A stretch of 29,454 nt of DNA from positions 1-29,454 of the forward strand of contig JAUCBJ010008446.1 in the NCBI GenBank assembly GCA_032718475.1, given 5' to 3'. Shown here piece after piece: positions 18,411 through 28,615 of this stretch. A program made the position numbers and the translations under genes. Positions within the stretch are counted from its first letter, which is position 1, and each line of letters opens with the position of its first letter. The notes below the pieces were generated by a model that worked only from the letters and a program-made list of their open reading frames with translations, was not told the origin of the DNA and made no database searches. Source of the DNA: Nemertoderma westbladi (taxonomy: Eukaryota; Xenacoelomorpha; Nemertodermatida; Nemertodermatidae).

Positions 18411-19128
18411 GCTAATGAAGGATAAGAGGGTAAAACTAAAAATGTCATACTTAACTTAAATAGCCCTAGTTAGAAGGTTTACAAATGACAGTTAAAGTGT
18501 GTAAGGGCAAACTGAAATGGATCTCTATTTTTACAACTAGTTTATCACAAACTGATAGCATCGCCTTCATTCATGTATATTTTAGGAAAGACCGTTTTCG
18601 TATATCTAATAGAGATTAGTATAATGTACTTTCTAAATAGGCTCTCGCTCTGCGCGAAGGCCCCATGAGCGTGCAAACATGATTTTGTAGTTCAGTGTTT
18701 GCGATCTCACATACTTGGGCACTGCATTAGTTCTACTGAACTGATAGTTCATTATATTATTGACCCAGATTTCTTTGTGCAATCACACCGGATTCAGACC
18801 TTTTTCTATTACTGGCCTACTGTTTAATACCTATGTTACAGTATATTATTATACATGGAAGGAAAGACAAGCTTGTATTTTTCAATCCCTTTTTCTCGTA
18901 CGTACTGTATCTGAGGTTGAATTTCCCGCGAATTTGAGCATTTAATAAACGCGTTGTACTTTTATCTTATTGGTTTATATCTTGAAACACTTTGTTACAC
19001 ATTGTTACATGTAGTTAAGTTACTGCATGTTTCTTATTGTGTAGTGTATGTTATGTATATAACCTAATTATTATATTATTTTAGAACCAAATTTAATAAT
19101 TTTTTTAAATAATTGTTGAATTTTTTAT
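18411..19128. other. non-coding DNA
   Basis: No supported gene. A GCGCGAAGGCCCCA-containing block at about 18645-18675 recurs at about 19377-19410. Confidence 0.35.
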
Positions 19129-19153
19129 GGGGGGGGGGGGGGGGGGGGGGGGG
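19129..19153 (+). repeat. poly-G run, 25 G
   Basis: Twenty-five consecutive G follow an AT-rich stretch and abut a LINE-tail fragment. Long G runs can form quadruplexes. The exact length is also prone to sequencing error. Confidence 0.9.
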
Positions 19154-19199
19154 TGGCGAAAATTTCATATTGGCCCACGTGTGCTTGAAACCCTCGCGA

Positions 19200-19328
19200 C
19201 GCCACTGTCACGGCGAATGCAATGTCCTGCAAAGCAGATCGTTTCCGTTCAAGTGTCAAGTTAGGGGAGCCTAATGGAACACCTCCAATGTTGTAATTTG
19301 AGAGGTGGGCAGCGGTCAGCGGAATCAA
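19200..19328 (-). pseudogene. LINE reverse-transcriptase tail fragment, copy 2 (short)
   Basis: On the minus strand NIGGVPLGSPNLTLERKR matches the same segment of the other tail copies, followed by a frame-broken version of RFAGHCFR. Only about 130 bp remain. Confidence 0.6.
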
Positions 19329-19729
19329 TTGAAGTGGGGCTGTTTGTTCCTAGGGAGGCAACGTATATCATAACTGAGCCTCGTGCTGCGCGAAGGCCCC
19401 ACGAAGGTGCAATAGTATAGTATAGTATAAATATATAGTATTATTTAATCTAAACATTTGTTACTTTTTACAAGTGTTGTAAACTTGAACCATTACAACT
19501 GTTTTCACCCAGCCATGGAATGATGGCTGGGGGCTGGTAGGCTACTGTAGGCCTACTTCAGTCGCGACTGGAGAATAAATAGAGAATTCTTAAACTACGT
19601 AAAGTTACATTATTTTTCATTCATTCGGTGTATTACGCGACTCGGCGCGGGTGATTTATGCGGCATATTTTTATTATTAATTGATTTTAGGCGCCGTGTT
19701 TGAATATTGTTTATCTTAGATTGTTCCCA
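19329..19729. other. non-coding DNA
   Basis: Contains an AGTAT microsatellite (about 19407-19425) and ends at an ATCA/CAAT microsatellite (about 19730-19746). No gene. Confidence 0.35.
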
Positions 19730-19754
19730 TCAATCAATCAATCAAACGTCTACA

Positions 19755-20124
19755 AAATCGCTTGACTCACAAGACTCTGCGTGCCTTATTTCTATTGACT
19801 TGAGTAAGGCCTTTGATACCCTAAATCAACAAAATTATTTGAAATAAATTACAATGCTACGGTATCAGAGGTCTTCCTCACCATTTGATTATAAGCTTCT
19901 GTACTACTGTAGTAATAAATAATACAACTAAGTTGTACTACTTCGACCAACTTACGCCTACTTGTGGAACTCCTCAGGGTGCAATATTAAGTGCAACATT
20001 ATTCTTACTTTATACAAATGATCTGCCGAACTGTACTAAACTAATTATAATTTTATCTGCTGATGACACAAATCTTTTACTCAGACACAATAAACCCAAT
20101 CTACTGTTGACATCAGTAAAATAA
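19755..20124 (+). pseudogene. LINE reverse-transcriptase core fragment (CR1/Jockey-like motifs A to C)
   Basis: Motif A is seen as ISIDLSKAFDTLN at about 19788-19826. After a stop and a frameshift at about 19827-19855 the reading resumes as YGIRGLP, then GTPQGAILSATLFLLYTNDL (motif B, from 19966), then LSADDTN (motif C, at about 20056). The usual aromatic residue before ADD is Ser here. With the frameshift this cannot be a working enzyme. Nothing of the endonuclease or C-terminus is adjacent. It is on the opposite strand from the C-terminal tail copies, so it need not be the same element. Confidence 0.82.
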
Positions 20125-20164
20125 CGAACTAAACAAAGTTGATCGAATTGGGTAACAGACAATT

Positions 20165-20190
20165 TATTTTATATATATATATATATAAGC
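20165..20190. repeat. TA microsatellite
   Basis: (TA)n run of about 20 bp directly after the RT fragment, a common LINE 3' neighbour. Confidence 0.7.
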
Positions 20191-20196
20191 TTTCCC

Positions 20197-20365
20197 ACTA
20201 TTAGGGCCACCTTTTAAAGGTCCAATGGCCCTTAAATGGCCTTGGGCTTGGAGCAGTGGCCCTAATCCTACTACGATGGCCCAAAAGGTACACGTCCTCT
20301 TAGGGCAAATATGGCCCACCTAGAACAAAATGGCCCAATCTAGGCATAATGGCCCAAAATAAACA
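20197..20365. repeat. degenerate GGCC-rich satellite, block 1
   Basis: TGGCCC/GGGCCA recurs about every 20-40 bp (ATGGCCCAAAA, TGGCCCACC, ATGGCCCAAT). Related blocks are at 21985-22225, 24360-24505, 26763-26855, 27590-27735 and 28410-28545, and at the right edge. Confidence 0.55.
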
Positions 20366-21188
20366 ATTACAAGGAAATTGCCTTTAGTTCTTATGAATTT
20401 AACTTGCACCCCTAGCGGTAAACAATAGTATTTATTATCAATTTAATTCTACAGCCAAAAATGCCTTTGCAGATATTTTAAAAAATATATATATCTACAA
20501 TAACGCATACAATTCACTTTTGTGTAATTTCTGATTATGGGTTGTACAATAAGTAGTTTTTAGACGATTTTAAGTCTTTCGTTATAGATAATTATTATCA
20601 CTTATGACCGACAGTCAAAAACGCGGATGTGATTTCTCGAGTTAATGGCGCAAAGTGACCGGAAACACAAAATATGTGTTTTTTAGATGATTTAAAAAAT
20701 TAATTTATTTAAATTTCAAACATTAGTGGCGGTGTTTTCTACCCAAAACAATAAACAATACCTTTTCACTAATGGTCAATTTGCGCCACTATTTGGATTT
20801 TTCAGCCGTTTGAAGATCGAAACTTGTGCAAACAAAATATGTTAAATTGTAAATAACAATACTGTAAATAACAACTGGTTTTAATAAATTCTCACTGACA
20901 AGCGATTAAAATTTGTGCTTTTTTAAGAAATAATGTATGACCGTTCGGTACCTCTAGGAAGGATAACTTATCACTATTTCCCATACTATACACTTCATTA
21001 TTAACATTTTGTCATTGGTGGGGGATTAGTTTATATTTATCTTACGACCCCTACGAATTCCATCCCCTACCAGTAATTAATATATTGGAGACATAAATGT
21101 AGACGTTTTGCCTCTTACCCTAATGTAACAATTATCTATAGGCCTATTAAATATAATGTGAATTTTATCCCGTATTAATTAAATCTAA
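20366..21188. other. non-coding DNA
   Basis: AT-rich, no ORF of note and no clear repeat partner within the window. Confidence 0.3.
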
Positions 21189-21309
21189 TAACTATTTACA
21201 TCATTGTGTGCAAAGTAGCACTTTGCAGCGTTATGACCCGAGTTTATTTATGTACCGAGCGAGCGCATCGAGGGAGGTTTACATCAATAAACAAGGGTCT
21301 TTAACGCTG
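21189..21309 (+). repeat. 121-bp dispersed repeat, inverted partner of 10854-10974
   Basis: Nearly identical in reverse orientation to 10854-10974. Contains GCAAAGTAGCACTTTGC. Confidence 0.85.
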
Positions 21310-21340
21310 AAAAGTGACCTTTGCAAGCAATGATGTATGT

Positions 21341-21924
21341 AATTTTGTTACATTATGTCAACTTATCAGCGTTCGGTTTGTGAAGAAAGGATTTTATGGT
21401 TGCTCATTTATACATTTTAATCATGTACTATATCGAATATAAGTGAAATTTATTGACAGGTACACTGGTACACAGTATTAATTATACATTTAAATCTAAT
21501 TAAAGTTTATTGGAAGTTATCTCCTGCTTGGATGTGATAAATCATTAATCCATCTTGACTATAGTCGACTGAAGCAAACTTATTCACCGTCTGTGTCCGT
21601 ACAGTTTTACTGAACACTGTCGTCACTTTCTTTGGTTAATTTAGTGTCTTCTATTGGACGTTTCGCCATAATGGATTACAGTACATGTTAAACAATTATT
21701 TACATCCAGTAGCTAGTCCCGTCACTGCAAATTGGATAATAAAGCTGCAATCATTAACATAAATGGAAATAATACATTCTGGAATACAGTAATTGAAGTT
21801 GTTTCCATGTCATTGATTACTTTGCAACGTTCCGTCCTATAGGCCGCAACGCTGCAAAGTAGTACTTTGCAGCGTTATGAGTAATTCACCAGAACGCTGT
21901 TAAGTTGACATAATGTAACAAAAT
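21341..21924. mobile_element. inverted-repeat (MITE-like) element, 584 bp
   Basis: The arms 21341-21374 and 21892-21924 are reverse complements apart from one or two bases (TTTTGTTACATTATGTCAAC core, then CAGCGTTC). Just inside the right arm, 21848-21876 is a hairpin with perfect 14-bp arms (AACGCTGCAAAGTA and complement). The interior has no transposase. Adjacent to the 121-bp repeat, which shares the GCAAAGT/ACTTTGC hairpin. Confidence 0.65.
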
Positions 21925-21984
21925 ATATTGTAACAAACATTTTATTTTTTTTATTTTTAGATAATCTAAATAATATTTGTCATT

Positions 21985-22225
21985 TGGGTGGCTCCAAGGG
22001 GACATTGTCTTGTAAGAACCATTATATTTTTTAGTGGCCCTTTATGAACAGTGACTAATTAAGGCCATTTCGAACTTTTGGCTCAAATGGAACATGGTCT
22101 TGCATGGGCCATTGCCTTTTCAAAGGCGTTTGATAAAAATTGGCTAATATCGGGCCACATTATAGTTGAGTGGCTCCAAGCGACACTATCCAATATGGGC
22201 CATTTCAGATTTGAGTGGCTTTAAG
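21985..22225. repeat. degenerate GGCC-rich satellite, block 2
   Basis: The first 145 bp (GTGGCTCCAAGGGGACATTG onward) match 24360-24501 in direct orientation. Units carry GTGGCTCCAA...GGGCCATT. Confidence 0.65.
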
Positions 22226-22404
22226 GGAAAATTGCCTAATATATATGAAATATATTTCATATTTAACCCTTTGCTGCTCGAGTTATTTTTACTGGTTTAA
22301 AAAATTTTTTTTTAGGTTAGATAAACTGAAAACAGTCTAAAAGAACACATTAATGCCAAAAAAAAATTTTTTTTTATTTTTTGAATATTTTTAATGAATG
22401 TTGT

Positions 22405-22617
22405 TCAGGAACAACAATGAGCATTAAAGGTAGCAATAATATTTGGTAAAATAGAATCAGATTCATCTTCCCCACTGTCATTACTATCTGGTATGACAAT
22501 TGAATACACCTTCTCTTTGTTCTGGTACCGAACTACTACTCCAAGGATCGGCATGCTGCATTGGAGCTGCATTTTTAAGAAAACTTTGCCGGCTTGTCGA
22601 CAAAATTTCGCCGCCAT
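22405..22617 (-). other. short minus-strand ORF with acidic Ser/Asp segment
   Basis: Seventy codons, containing IVIPDSNDSGEDESDSILPN. Its N-terminal third overlaps the start of LINE-tail copy 3, so the frame is partly composite. Acidic N-termini occur in piggyBac transposases, but no further domain supports that here. Confidence 0.2.
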
Positions 22618-22930
22618 AACTCCCTATAACCCATGACATTTGCTAGATCATCCGCATCTTCAAAGCCAGTGTCCTTCAAGATGCGTCTCAAGAAAGTCAT
22701 GGGCTGTCCACCATTCTTATACACTCCAGGAGGCTGCCAAATCATAAGATTATGCACTGGCTGGTCCTCGCGGCGAAAGCAATGTCCTGCAAAGCGGAGG
22801 CGGCTTTGTTCTACAGTAGTGTCAAGCTTGGGGGGAACCAATGAGAGGCACCTCTAATGTTTTATAGTATCTAGTTGGAGATGTCTGCATTGTACTTGAC
22901 ACAGTGAACTACTACTACTACACTAGTACC
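22540..22930 (-). pseudogene. LINE reverse-transcriptase tail fragment, copy 3
   Basis: The best-preserved tail copy. The minus strand gives LRFAGHCFRREDQPVHNLMI, then GGQPMTFLRRILKDTGFEDA and DDLANVMGYRELWRRNF in one frame. First of three tandem copies at a pitch of 390-401 bp (landmark GCCGG(C/A)TTGTCGA at 22588, 22989 and 23379). Confidence 0.78.
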
Positions 22931-23320
22931 ACTACTGCTGCATTGCAGCTGCATTATATATATATTACATATATATTAAGAATGCTGTGCCGGATTGTCG
23001 ACAAAATTTCGCCGCCACAACTGCCAATCACCCATGACATTTTGGCTAGATCATCCGCATTTTAAAGCCAGTGTCGTTCAAGATGCGTCTCAAAAAAGTC
23101 ATGGGCTGTCCACTATGCGTATTCACTCCATGAGGCCTCCAAAGCAAAAGATTATGCACTGGCTGGTCCTCACGGCAAAAGCAATGTCCTACAAAGCGGA
23201 GGCGGCTTTATTTTAGTGTCAAGCTTGGGGGAACCAATGAGACACACCTCCAATGTTATATAGTGTCTGGTTGGAGAGGTGTGCATTGTACTTGACATAG
23301 TGAACTACTACTACTACGAT
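22931..23320 (-). pseudogene. LINE reverse-transcriptase tail fragment, copy 4
   Basis: Second tandem copy, with small indels that break the frame (for example an extra TTGG near 23041). Between copies are CTACTACTAC microsatellites and ATATATATTACATATATATT runs that repeat with the unit. Confidence 0.72.
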
Positions 23321-23810
23321 CGGCATGCTGCATTACAGCTGCATTATATATTTATTACATATATATTAAGAATGCTGTGCCGGCTTGTCGATAAAATTGC
23401 GTTGCAACAACCCATGAGCCATGACATTTGCTAGATCATCCGCATCTTCAAGGTCAGTGTCCTTTAAGATGCGTCTCAAGAAAGTCATGGGCTGTACACC
23501 ATGCTTATTCGCTCCATGAGAGCGTCAAAGCACAAGGTTATGCACTGGCTGGTCCTCACGGCGAAAGCAATGTCCTGCAAAGCGGAGGCGGTTCCGTTCA
23601 AGTGTCAAGCTAGTGAAGATTACTGGAAAACCTCCAATGCTATATAGAGTTTGGTTGAAGATGTGTTCCTTGTACTTGACAGAGTGAACTCAGCGCAAAA
23701 TTCTTGTGAAAGTGCCACCCAGAGATTTGGTATCCTCTGCAGTTATAGCCCAGCATGGACTCCCATATAAGAGTACTGGTACTACTGCTGCCATAAATAA
23801 TCGAACCTTA
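23321..23810 (-). pseudogene. LINE reverse-transcriptase tail fragment, copy 5 (longest)
   Basis: Extends further toward the RT core. The minus strand reads MAAVVPVLLYGSPCWAITAE then DTKSLGGTFTRILR, the LLYGxExW thumb-region motif of LINE RTs, before a TGA. It then resumes with VHSVKYKEHI and the RFAGHCFRR tail. This extension shows that the whole family comes from an RT-encoding LINE. Confidence 0.78.
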
Positions 23811-23963
23811 AGGTTTCGTTTAAGTTACCGAACAATTAATTCGCAAGCATAAAAATCTGAATAGGTAATAATAATAAATATTAGATGAGACACCAGATGA
23901 GTTATGAGACACCACCTAAATAACTGAGAAATAAAAACTAATAACAGTGTAATTTTAGCTTTC

Positions 23964-24359
23964 TTAAATGGGCAATGTTGTTGTGGGACAACAATCTTTA
24001 AAACACTACTAACTTGGTTAAAATCTATTAACAATCTATTGGAGCATTCGAAAATCATCTTAGACATGTTTTCCTATCTACTCAATTTTTTTGGAACGGA
24101 AAAATTAAAGGGAATTGCATTTTTTAACATTATGAATGCACATGTTTTTTCAATTACCGCTTATTGAAGCATATGCTCACAATATGTAAGCCAATGTTCA
24201 AATTTCCCTCTTGAAAGCAAACGAAACTGATCCTCAGGTACAAGAAACATGTTGACAACCCATATCAACCAATCAGATATCACATATTACCATTCTGAGA
24301 TTAGGAGAGCCAATAATAGGAATGTTGTTCCGGAACAACACTGCGCAGCAAAGGGTTAA
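23964..24359. mobile_element. TTAA-bounded repeat, 396 bp, copy 2
   Basis: TTAA at 23964-23967 and 24356-24359. Nearly identical to 16511-16911. In both places the order is LINE tail, then this repeat, so the pair was duplicated as one block rather than inserted twice. Confidence 0.6.
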
Positions 24360-24505
24360 GTGGCTCTAATGGACAATGTCTTGTAAGAGCCATTTCATTT
24401 TTTGGTGGCCCTTTATGAACAGTGTCCAATAGAGGTCATTTTGAATTTTAGTGGCTCCAATGGAATATTGTATTGCATGGGACAATCCTTTTTAAAGGTT
24501 TTTAT
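24360..24505. repeat. degenerate GGCC-rich satellite, block 3
   Basis: Direct repeat of 21989-22132 (GTGGCTCTAATGGACAATGT, then TGGCCCTTTATGAACAGTG). It resumes the satellite on the far side of the TTAA-bounded composite. Confidence 0.65.
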
Positions 24506-24835
24506 AAATATATTCAAATTAAATTAAACAGTATTAGATAAAGCGGTTTTTTTGTGAGAGAAATCCAGAAGTCCAATTTTTTCTTTTGAAAAATAGCTTT
24601 TATCATGAGGTTTTTATTCTAGAACATTTGACATTTTGACAGTAAGATTGTAGCTAGAAATTTTGATTTTGTGTTAGCTAATACTTTTTATTAGCTAGTG
24701 AAACAATAACAATTTTAAATTAAAAAAAAAATTTCTTGTTGAAATTACTTTAATCATTGCTTTTATTATTTATTAGCTACCATAAATTTTACTAGATATC
24801 ATGATAATTTAATTGAAAAATTTCAAAAATTTTAA
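24506..24835. other. AT-rich non-coding DNA
   Basis: Runs of A and T with a TTCTAGAAC motif near 24628 and TTAGCTA motifs. No gene. Confidence 0.35.
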
Positions 24836-26378
24836 GACCGCGTTTACACTACCGAGTCAAAGTCAAGACAAATACCGGGGGGGGGGTCATATTTACCCTC
24901 CCCTCTAAAATCTACAAATATTAACGAAAACGTCTGAATTTACTGGGGTGGTAATATTGCCGCACCAAAATTACAAGTAGTGCACAATTTTCACAAAATT
25001 TGAAAGTTACATTTTTCGGCTAATTGTTTTTCAATATAGGTTTTATGGGGCGCAAAATACATTGGAAAATATTTAAAAATGATATGATTACCTTAAATGG
25101 CTGTTTAGTCCTCTCTGCGTAGGAAAAAAATGAAAGAACAAGTAACCAGCACTTTTCAGTTAGAACACAACATTTTTAATTCACTTATATGATGCTATAA
25201 ATTCACATTTTCAGGTTTTCTAGGGCGCTGATTCTAATGGAATATATTTCAAATATGCCAGATCATTGCTACTTGTATTTTTCGGCGTAATTTGACAAAT
25301 TTTGGTGCTAGCACCAAATTTCGTACCCATCACCAAAAAGTACAACTTTGCGATGTCCAGTACTGTTTTTATTGATTCCATCGGATTCAGGACCCTCATA
25401 AACCCGTATAACGCAAGAAACAAGATGATACTATCTACTGATCAATTTACTCATTTTCCAAAATTTGGTGCTGGCACAACAATTTTCACCCACCGGCGAA
25501 AAATACAAGTTTGAAAACTCACTCTTATGAAATTTTTACGGTTTCCATTGAATTCAGAACCCTAACAAACCCGTATAACGCAAGAAACAAGATGGCACAA
25601 TCAATTGATATATTTGATGGTTTTCAAAATTTGGTGCTAGCACCACATTTTGCACCCACTTCCGAAAAATACAAGTTTGAGATGTCTAGTTCGATAATTA
25701 TATATTCCATTGAATTCAGAACAGCCATAAACCTCTAAAATGCAAGAAATAAATTGTCACAAGCAATTTTATCTATTGAATGGATTTTCAACATTTCGTG
25801 CTAGCACCAAAATTTGCACACAGCACTGAAAAATACAAGTTTGATACGCTTGGTGCAACTCGTATATATTTCATCGAAACCAGAACCCCAAAAAACCCCA
25901 ATTGCGTAAAATACAAGTTTCAAACAATCAATTTACAAAATTGACATATTTCAAAATTTGGTGCTGGCACCAAAATTTGGCACCCGCCGAAAAAAAACAA
26001 GTTTGAAATTTCTAAATCAATTTATATGAATTCCATCCAATTGCTAAGACCAAAAAACCGGTGTAAATAAAAAATAGAGATGTTACAATTCATATTTAAT
26101 GAAATGTAATTTTCAAAAAACGTCTCAAAAAAAGTGCCAAAAATAGGGTTAAAAAATGGTGCTATAACTCGAAAACTACCCAATATTTTTGAAAACGGTT
26201 TTCACTCCTAGGAATACAATAGATTTTTAGGAAAAGTCATAAAATTTCAGATTCCCAAACTGCGTTTGTTTCAGAATTATAATAAAAAAACCACGGGGGG
26301 GGGGGGCCATATTGGCCCCCTCCCCCCCAGGTTTAATAGGGTTAACTTTGACTTTGACTCGGTAGTGTGAACGCGACC
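24836..26378. mobile_element. 1.54-kb terminal-inverted-repeat element, no transposase
   Basis: The left end G(A)CCGCGTTTACACTACC then GAGTCAAAGTCAA is inverted at the right (TTGACTTTGACTC then GGTAGTGTGAACGCG(A)CC), about 32 bp with three mismatches. Inside both ends sits a G run (10 and 12 G) next to a CATATT...CCCTC motif. No target duplication is clear. Not assigned to a superfamily. The interior is the 163-bp tandem array. Confidence 0.75.
25150..26090. repeat. 163-bp tandem repeat, about five diverged units
   Basis: TTGGTGCT(A/G)GCAC(C/A) recurs at 25302, 25465, 25631, 25795 and 25958 (periods 163-166). Units also share AAATACAAGTTTGA, ATTCCAT(T/C)GAATTCAGAACC and ACGCAAGAAACAAGATG. 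The small ORFs here (about 60-75 codons) are repeat by-products. Confidence 0.85.
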
Positions 26379-26589
26379 TAAAAAGTTATTTTATTCATTT
26401 TATATACGTATTATATCCATCCCGTTCTTTTTAAATACTAACCAGGCCTTTGTCTAAAAAAATATTTGTTCTAGAACATTAATTTTTTCAAAATAATATG
26501 GCTAAATTTCAAAAAAAATAAATTATCAAAAACTAGCTAGTAAATATTTAATTTGGTGAGAGGTGTATGGATACTGAACCAGTACCCGC
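26379..26589. other. AT-rich non-coding DNA
   Basis: Contains a TGTTCTAGAACA motif near 26469 shared with 9832-9866. Nothing else seen. Confidence 0.3.
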
Positions 26590-26762
26590 TATTTTACGGT
26601 CAAAATAGCCAAGTTGCTATAAAAGTTTCCGGCCACTTTGCTGGTGAAGTTGCTGGTAAAGTTGCCACGTGTAAACAATAAACAGCGATTAAATTAAATT
26701 GCTCCAAACACATTGCTAGTTGCCGAGAAAGTTGCTCTAAAAGTTGCCACGTGTAAACAGGC
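26590..26762. repeat. GTTGC-rich repeat with duplicated GTTGCCACGTGTAAACA
   Basis: The 17-bp motif occurs at 26661-26677 and 26743-26759, 82 bp apart, among AAGTTGCT variants. The second is followed by GGCCT, so it may be a terminus of a MITE. Confidence 0.55.
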
Positions 26763-27410
26763 CTTTAGGACAGGGGGCATTGTTTTGTAGGGGCCATATC
26801 CTTTTTAATGGCCTTTTAAGTACATGGTCTAAAGTAGGCCATTTTGCTGCTATTAAAATTCAATAAAATGTCCACTTTCAGTGAGAAATAGTAAATAAAT
26901 TCAGAAAATAAAAAAAGTTAATGAAAATATAAATCGTAAGATCGATATTATGAAATGTAAGCAAATAAGACAATACCGATGGATCGTAATATTGTTATTT
27001 TCGCAGACTACATATTAAATTTAGAAATGAAGCGACATATTAAACACCTTTAACTAAGAATTATATTTTGTCATGAAATCGGCTATTTCTCCGCCGATTT
27101 TTGCTGGAATGATTTGAAATTTGTTCAGAAATGTTGACACTTGTTCAGAATACCATTTGCACAAAAAGGCACTTTTGGCCACAGCAGAGTGCCATTTTGT
27201 GGCCTATTTTATTAATTATTTGGTTTGGCCATTTTTAAACACACCAGATGATAATTAGTACCACAAAAAATAACTTTCAAATATAGTTTAAGATTTCAAA
27301 ATGTTTCAGATTTAGTCATTAAAAACGTATGTTAATTCTAGGAAAATTTAAGGGATTTGAATATTGAGTATTTCTGTGAATACAGACTCAGACACACACG
27401 GGCACGATGT
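26763..27410. other. non-coding DNA beginning with GGCC-rich satellite block 4
   Basis: 26763-26855 has GGGGCCATA, AATGGCCTTTT and TAGGCCATTTT units. The rest is AT-rich with scattered TGGCC (about 27177-27235). No gene. Confidence 0.4.
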
Positions 27411-27735
27411 TACTCCCCCCGATGTTACTTCCCAGTCCCACCGTTGTTAACAACAGTTATTGTATCATATAATAAAAAATATAGGTCTACATCCACTGAA
27501 GTGCCCATCGTGAAGTGAAATCCCAAGTGAAGTGCGATATCAAGATTTCCTTAGAATATGCCCTGAATTAGAAATACAGAGATATGTAATGGCCCTAAAA
27601 CCTAAAACAAATATATTTAATGGCCTTCCCAGGAAAATACACCCATGTTAGATTGAGTTCATAATCTACAGTTAATTACTTTAAATTTATTAACAGTGGC
27701 CCCTTTATAATATCAAAATATAAAATATGGCCCTA
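27411..27735. repeat. direct repeat, copy 1 (about 300 bp)
   Basis: Matches 28262-28545 at an offset of about 816 bp, including AGTTATTGTAT(C/T)ATATAAT, GATATCAAGATTTCCTTAGA and AATGGCCCTAAAACCTAAAA. Copy 1 has a short insertion near 27500. Confidence 0.8.
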
Positions 27736-28261
27736 AATTCATAAATTAATTTTATTGATGTCTATTGGCAGAAATAGACTGGCAGACAGACATGTGTCAA
27801 ACGGAAAAGACAGGGGGAAGGATAATTGGGATTACAATCAGAGATGTGAGGCAAAGGTGGCTTCTACTGCTTGCCTTGCCATTTGCCCATCGCCTTATAA
27901 GTTAATAATAAAAGTAAGTAATAATAGTAAAGTGAAATCCTCCTCCAGTTTCGTTATTTATGATACGTTAAGCTGAAACTTGTGAAATCAATACTATAAT
28001 ACAACCTGCGCTGCATCATTGGGGAGAAAATGATCCATATGCAGATTTTTAAGTTTTTTATATGCAGTTTTAAATTTCACAAAATTTAAAACCTTCGATA
28101 TTTCATATTTTATAATCATTTTGACGTGATACCTGGCAATCATTATAGTAATAATTAAGGTGCATAATACTAGCTCAGGCACATTTTCCATACAAAAACG
28201 TGCATTTATAATCTCTGTACCTGTAAATTTCAGATTATATCAGGCTCAGCATATTATAGTT
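27736..28261. other. non-coding DNA between the two direct repeats
   Basis: Two frames of 65-73 codons (27755-27976 plus, 27994-28191 minus) have no recognisable domain. No support for a gene. Confidence 0.3.
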
Positions 28262-28545
28262 ACCCCCCTCCCCTCATACCTCCCACCGTTGTTTACAGCA
28301 GTTATTGTATTATATAATAAATAATATCCACCAAAATCCCAATTGAAGTGCGATATCAAGATTTCCTTAGAATATTCCCTGAATTAGAAATACAGAGATA
28401 TGAAATGGCCCTAAAACCTAAAACAAATATATTAAATGGCCTTCCTAGGAAAATACACCCATGTTAGATTGAGTTCATATTCTACAGTTACATTACATTA
28501 AATTTATTAACAGTGGCCCTATCAAAATATATAAAATGACCTTTT
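28262..28545. repeat. direct repeat, copy 2
   Basis: Second copy of 27411-27735, with a few substitutions and small deletions. Confidence 0.8.
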
Positions 28546-28615
28546 AGATTTACAGTAAATATATTGCAGCCAATTGGAAAATATAATTTGGCAATTGGCA
28601 ATTACGATTCCCCGT

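Larger units (their letters stand above)
22263..24359. mobile_element. TTAA-bounded composite with CCCTTTGCTGC inverted ends (piggyBac-like candidate)
   Basis: The left end TTAACCCTTTGCTGC (22263-22277) and right end GCAGCAAAGGGTTAA (24345-24359) are exact 15-bp inverted repeats bounded by TTAA, the piggyBac target. The outside flanks on both sides are the GGCC-rich satellite, as expected for an insertion. The inside contains the three LINE-tail copies and a 396-bp TTAA repeat, and no transposase catalytic domain. It could also be two smaller TTAA elements, because 22395-22430 resembles the right end as well. Confidence 0.5.

Noticed and set aside
22405-22617. piggyBac transposase N-terminus
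   Set aside because: Only a short acidic stretch is present, the frame overlaps a LINE fragment, and no catalytic domain follows; kept only as a low-confidence ORF.
27755-27976. 73-codon plus-strand frame between direct repeats
   Set aside because: No domain and no conservation evidence; typical chance ORF.
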